A stretch of DNA of 64,000 bases, taken from NCBI GenBank assembly GCA_947396885.1, contig OX377202.1, forward strand, positions 63,460,643 through 63,524,642, written 5' to 3'. This stretch comes from Heligmosomoides polygyrus polygyrus. Lineage: Eukaryota > Nematoda > Chromadorea > Rhabditida > Heligmosomidae. This document shows, in pieces, positions 61,835 to 64,000 of the stretch (the first letter of the stretch is position 1; the number at the start of each line of letters is the position of its first letter). The notes under the pieces were generated by a model, which saw nothing but the letters and a program-made list of their open reading frames with translations, made no database searches and was not told where the DNA came from. The translations under genes and the position numbers were made by a program.

Positions 61835-61944
61835 AGAAGTGACCTAGGTCATTGTCAGTTCACCACTGGGGTAGAGCACACCAGAGCTGTGTAAGATGTT
61901 TAATTTCGTACAACACAGAACGTCGTATAGGGCTACCTTACGTA

Positions 61945-62017
61945 GCGCGGCCAGCGGGACGAGGTCGACATTCTGTGGAAGGGATCAAAGCAGTGCAATG
62001 GGAGGCGTTGCCATGGG
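61945..62017. repeat. Dispersed repeat R2, copy 2
   Basis: See 59267-59339; same orientation. Confidence 0.85.
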
Positions 62018-62030
62018 GCGGAGGAAAAGA

Positions 62031-62117
62031 CGAAGATCTGAGCGAGGCTTTGATGATGATAATCTTCGATAGATTAAAAGTCGCTCGGATTTTTTAATAA
62101 CAGAAGCGATGACGGTG
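62031..62117. repeat. Direct repeat R3, copy 1
   Basis: 87 bp beginning CGAAGATCTGAGCGAGG and ending GAAGCGATGACGGTG; copy 2 at 62482-62568 differs at about three positions. Confidence 0.9.
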
Positions 62118-62481
62118 TAGATCTCAAAGAGACGAATCGGACGGTACCAACCGTTTCTCAAAAATTCTCAGATTAGAGGAGTTGTGAGCACGCAGCAGTT
62201 TTCGACGGCTTGCAACCGACAACTCGTCCACGATCGTCCTTCGCATTGGAGCGCAAGTTTTCAATTTCGTACATTTTCATGGCTCCGTATGAAATATGTA
62301 TACCATACGATAGAGCTCGAGCCCCTGCCTCAAATGTGCCCTTGGTTTTTCAAATGGGTGACTTTTAGGCGAGTTTTATATAAGAAAAACGCAAAATCGA
62401 TCCGATCCGCCTAGCGCCCTGTTATTTATTTATTTATTTAATCACTCATGGACGTAGATCGTAGGCTACTTTCTAAAAAGG
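62118..62481. other. Spacer between R3 copies
   Basis: TTATTTATTTATTTATTTAA at about 62423-62442 is a tetramer run. No gene seen. Confidence 0.5.
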
Positions 62482-62568
62482 CGAAGATCTGAGCGAGGGT
62501 TTGATGATGATAATCTTCGATAGATTAAAAATTGCTCGGATTTTTTAATAACAGAAGCGATGACGGTG
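62482..62568. repeat. Direct repeat R3, copy 2
   Basis: See 62031-62117. Confidence 0.9.
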
Positions 62569-63183
62569 ATGTTCTACAGCGGGCTGTATCATGTCGTGAC
62601 CTTTTCCAACCGAAGTCAAGGTTGTATGATGCTCATCTTCTCCAGAAGATCTTACATTCCGTGAAAGTGTGAGCTCATTTCTGTCACTTTTAACGCCCCA
62701 ATTACTAGCCATCACGTAACTGTATAGTGGGTCACAGAAAGAAACTTCTAGAGAATAGGATTTTATAAGCAAACACCTAATTATGACGCTTACTGTGAGG
62801 CGTTATTCGTCCAAGTTTCGGTTTTTATAGATGTCGATGCACTTGTTTCCGCCAACCGAGACGGTTGCTCCTAGACTGACATTTGGCAGATCTCTCCCTC
62901 TTCTGTTGTCCTACCAAAGAGGCTTTGCTTCGTCTGTCGACTCCTCAAGATTGAAGGAAATTACTTCTACACACACACACACTCTCTCTCTTCATCAATA
63001 AGCGATTATTGATGTTAGGTGAGCTCCGGCTGCCGTTTCCACCCCTTCCCCACGCTATGCTGCGCGTGCATTGTTAGGCTGTGGCAGCGTACGATCGACC
63101 ATGCAATCTCTGAATCAAAGACTTTCGGCGAATATTGAATCCCACGACGATCAATAAGCCCAACTGAGTCACCGCGACGGCGT
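62569..63183. other. Nothing recognised
   Basis: Contains ACACACACACACACTCTCTCTC at about 62971-62992, a compound dinucleotide run. Confidence 0.5.
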
Positions 63184-63468
63184 GTGCTGATCGAGTATTT
63201 CGTGTTTTTTGGCTTCCAAGTGTCGATGTCGGACCATATGTACGGAGTTCCCCGATCGCCCTCTCTGCGCTGGCCGCGCTGGCCCTTCCCTCATCCTATG
63301 CAGGACCCCCTTCTTATAGAGCTCCTCGTTGGATTCCTTTCGAAAACACAACTTACTATCGTACTCCTTCTGGACGTTTTTTTACTTCTATCGCCTACCC
63401 GTTACATCCGAAATTTTTTAGGATTTATCTTTCTGGATGAAACTATTGGGACGGCTGGAAAGTTCTAG
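63184..63468 (+). other. Unidentified 94-codon open frame
   Basis: After TTTTTTGGCTTCCAAG the frame reads MSDHMYGVPRSPSLRWPRWP and then a hydrophobic stretch LTIVLLLDVFLLLSP. Trp/Pro-rich then membrane-like. Not recognised. Confidence 0.2.
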
Positions 63469-63552
63469 CGGTTTTTATGCAACCGTTTTTCGTTTCTTTA
63501 TTACTGAATGAATCAATATTCGACTTTCTTCGCTTTTTATATACCATTATCG

Positions 63553-63620
63553 GTTGAAATTCAACGTTTTTCAAACCAAATTCAACGCTTTTCAAATCAA
63601 TTTCAACGACCTTCGTATCA
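63553..63620. repeat. Threefold tandem repeat, about 22-bp unit
   Basis: AAATTCAACGTTTTTCAAAC and two diverging successors, head to tail. Confidence 0.7.
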
Positions 63621-63706
63621 ATGATTATGTACTTTTTCTCAAAAAATTCAAGCATGTCAAAAAAGGATATCCAACGAAAATTTGAACTATTTCGCCTTCT
63701 CTACTG

Positions 63707-63955
63707 GGCGCGTGGAGCGCAGTCGGAGGAGGCGCCGGCTGTCGCCTGCACCCGATACCAGGTCCCTGGTTCGGATTTCCCACCCAGGCCAACCAAGCCT
63801 TCCAACCCTCCGGGATCGGTGAATTGGTGCCAGAATTGTCTGTTAAGGATAAAGCGCTGACTTGTTCATCGGCTGGCCACCGCAAGTCATTGTATGGCCA
63901 AATACGCATTCAGGTCGCTTCCACGGCATCCCGTAGAAGTAGAAGTAACACCGTG
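63707..63955 (+). mobile_element. tRNA-derived SINE (SINE-A), full copy
   Basis: GGCGCGTGGAGCGCAGTCGG head, GGTTCGGATTTCCC B-box-like, then CCGCAAGTCATTGTATGGCC and CACGGCATCCCGTAGAAGTA, with the tail GTAACACCGTGCGTTATCC. The best-preserved copy in the window. Confidence 0.88.
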
Positions 63956-64000
63956 CGTTATCCTTTTTATCCTACTACTAGAACTGTTAGAAAATCAGAA

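Overview
The window is eukaryotic DNA, most probably from a nematode, and a strongylid or hookworm-like clade V worm fits best. It carries one clear host gene cut into short exons by GT-AG introns, several of them 53-64 bp long. The gene encodes a biopterin-dependent tryptophan hydroxylase whose wording is nematode-like (tph-1). The rest is mainly transposable elements in various stages of decay: RTE-type and CR1/jockey-type LINEs, mariner elements, a hAT-type element, tRNA-derived SINEs, and many small foldback or terminal-inverted-repeat elements. The species is inferred, not read.

The gene: ten exons between 2170 and 36228 on the + strand join in phase to about 353 codons ending in a stop codon. 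They cover the whole catalytic domain and the C-terminal tetramerisation helix. The N-terminal ACT regulatory domain, the start codon and the promoter were not found and probably lie upstream of the window. Two introns are huge: 7173-21325 (14.2 kb) and 23948-36135 (12.2 kb). Both are filled with mobile elements.

Layout. 1-1170: RT fragment of an RTE-type LINE, then a nearly perfect 47-bp-arm hairpin. 2170-7172: tph-1 exons 1-5 of this window. 7173-21325: intron with two MITEs, a 5'-truncated RTE copy with a 9-bp target duplication, TTCGAA-rich DNA, and a 7-kb nested pair: a minus-strand LINE with a 17-bp target duplication, split by a plus-strand CR1/jockey-like LINE. 21326-23947: exons 6-9. 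23948-36135: intron with mariner and CR1-like remnants, an almost complete mariner, SINEs, a tRNA-like foldback and an inverted-repeat pair. 36136-36228: last exon. 36229-64000: no gene could be identified with confidence. This part holds a 2.35-kb hAT-type element with an 8-bp duplication, another LINE copy split by a MITE, SINE copies, a second degraded mariner, foldbacks, an SL1-like sequence at 36749-36770, and several unidentified short coding-like readings.

Functional picture: tph-1 makes 5-hydroxytryptophan, the rate-limiting step of serotonin synthesis. The remaining elements are mostly insertion debris whose duplications and nesting record an order of events. No operon, CRISPR array, rRNA gene or intact canonical tRNA gene was seen. 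I found no convincing undescribed system. The items most worth checking are the SL1-like site, the tRNA-like foldback, the perfect hairpins and the unassigned exon candidates.
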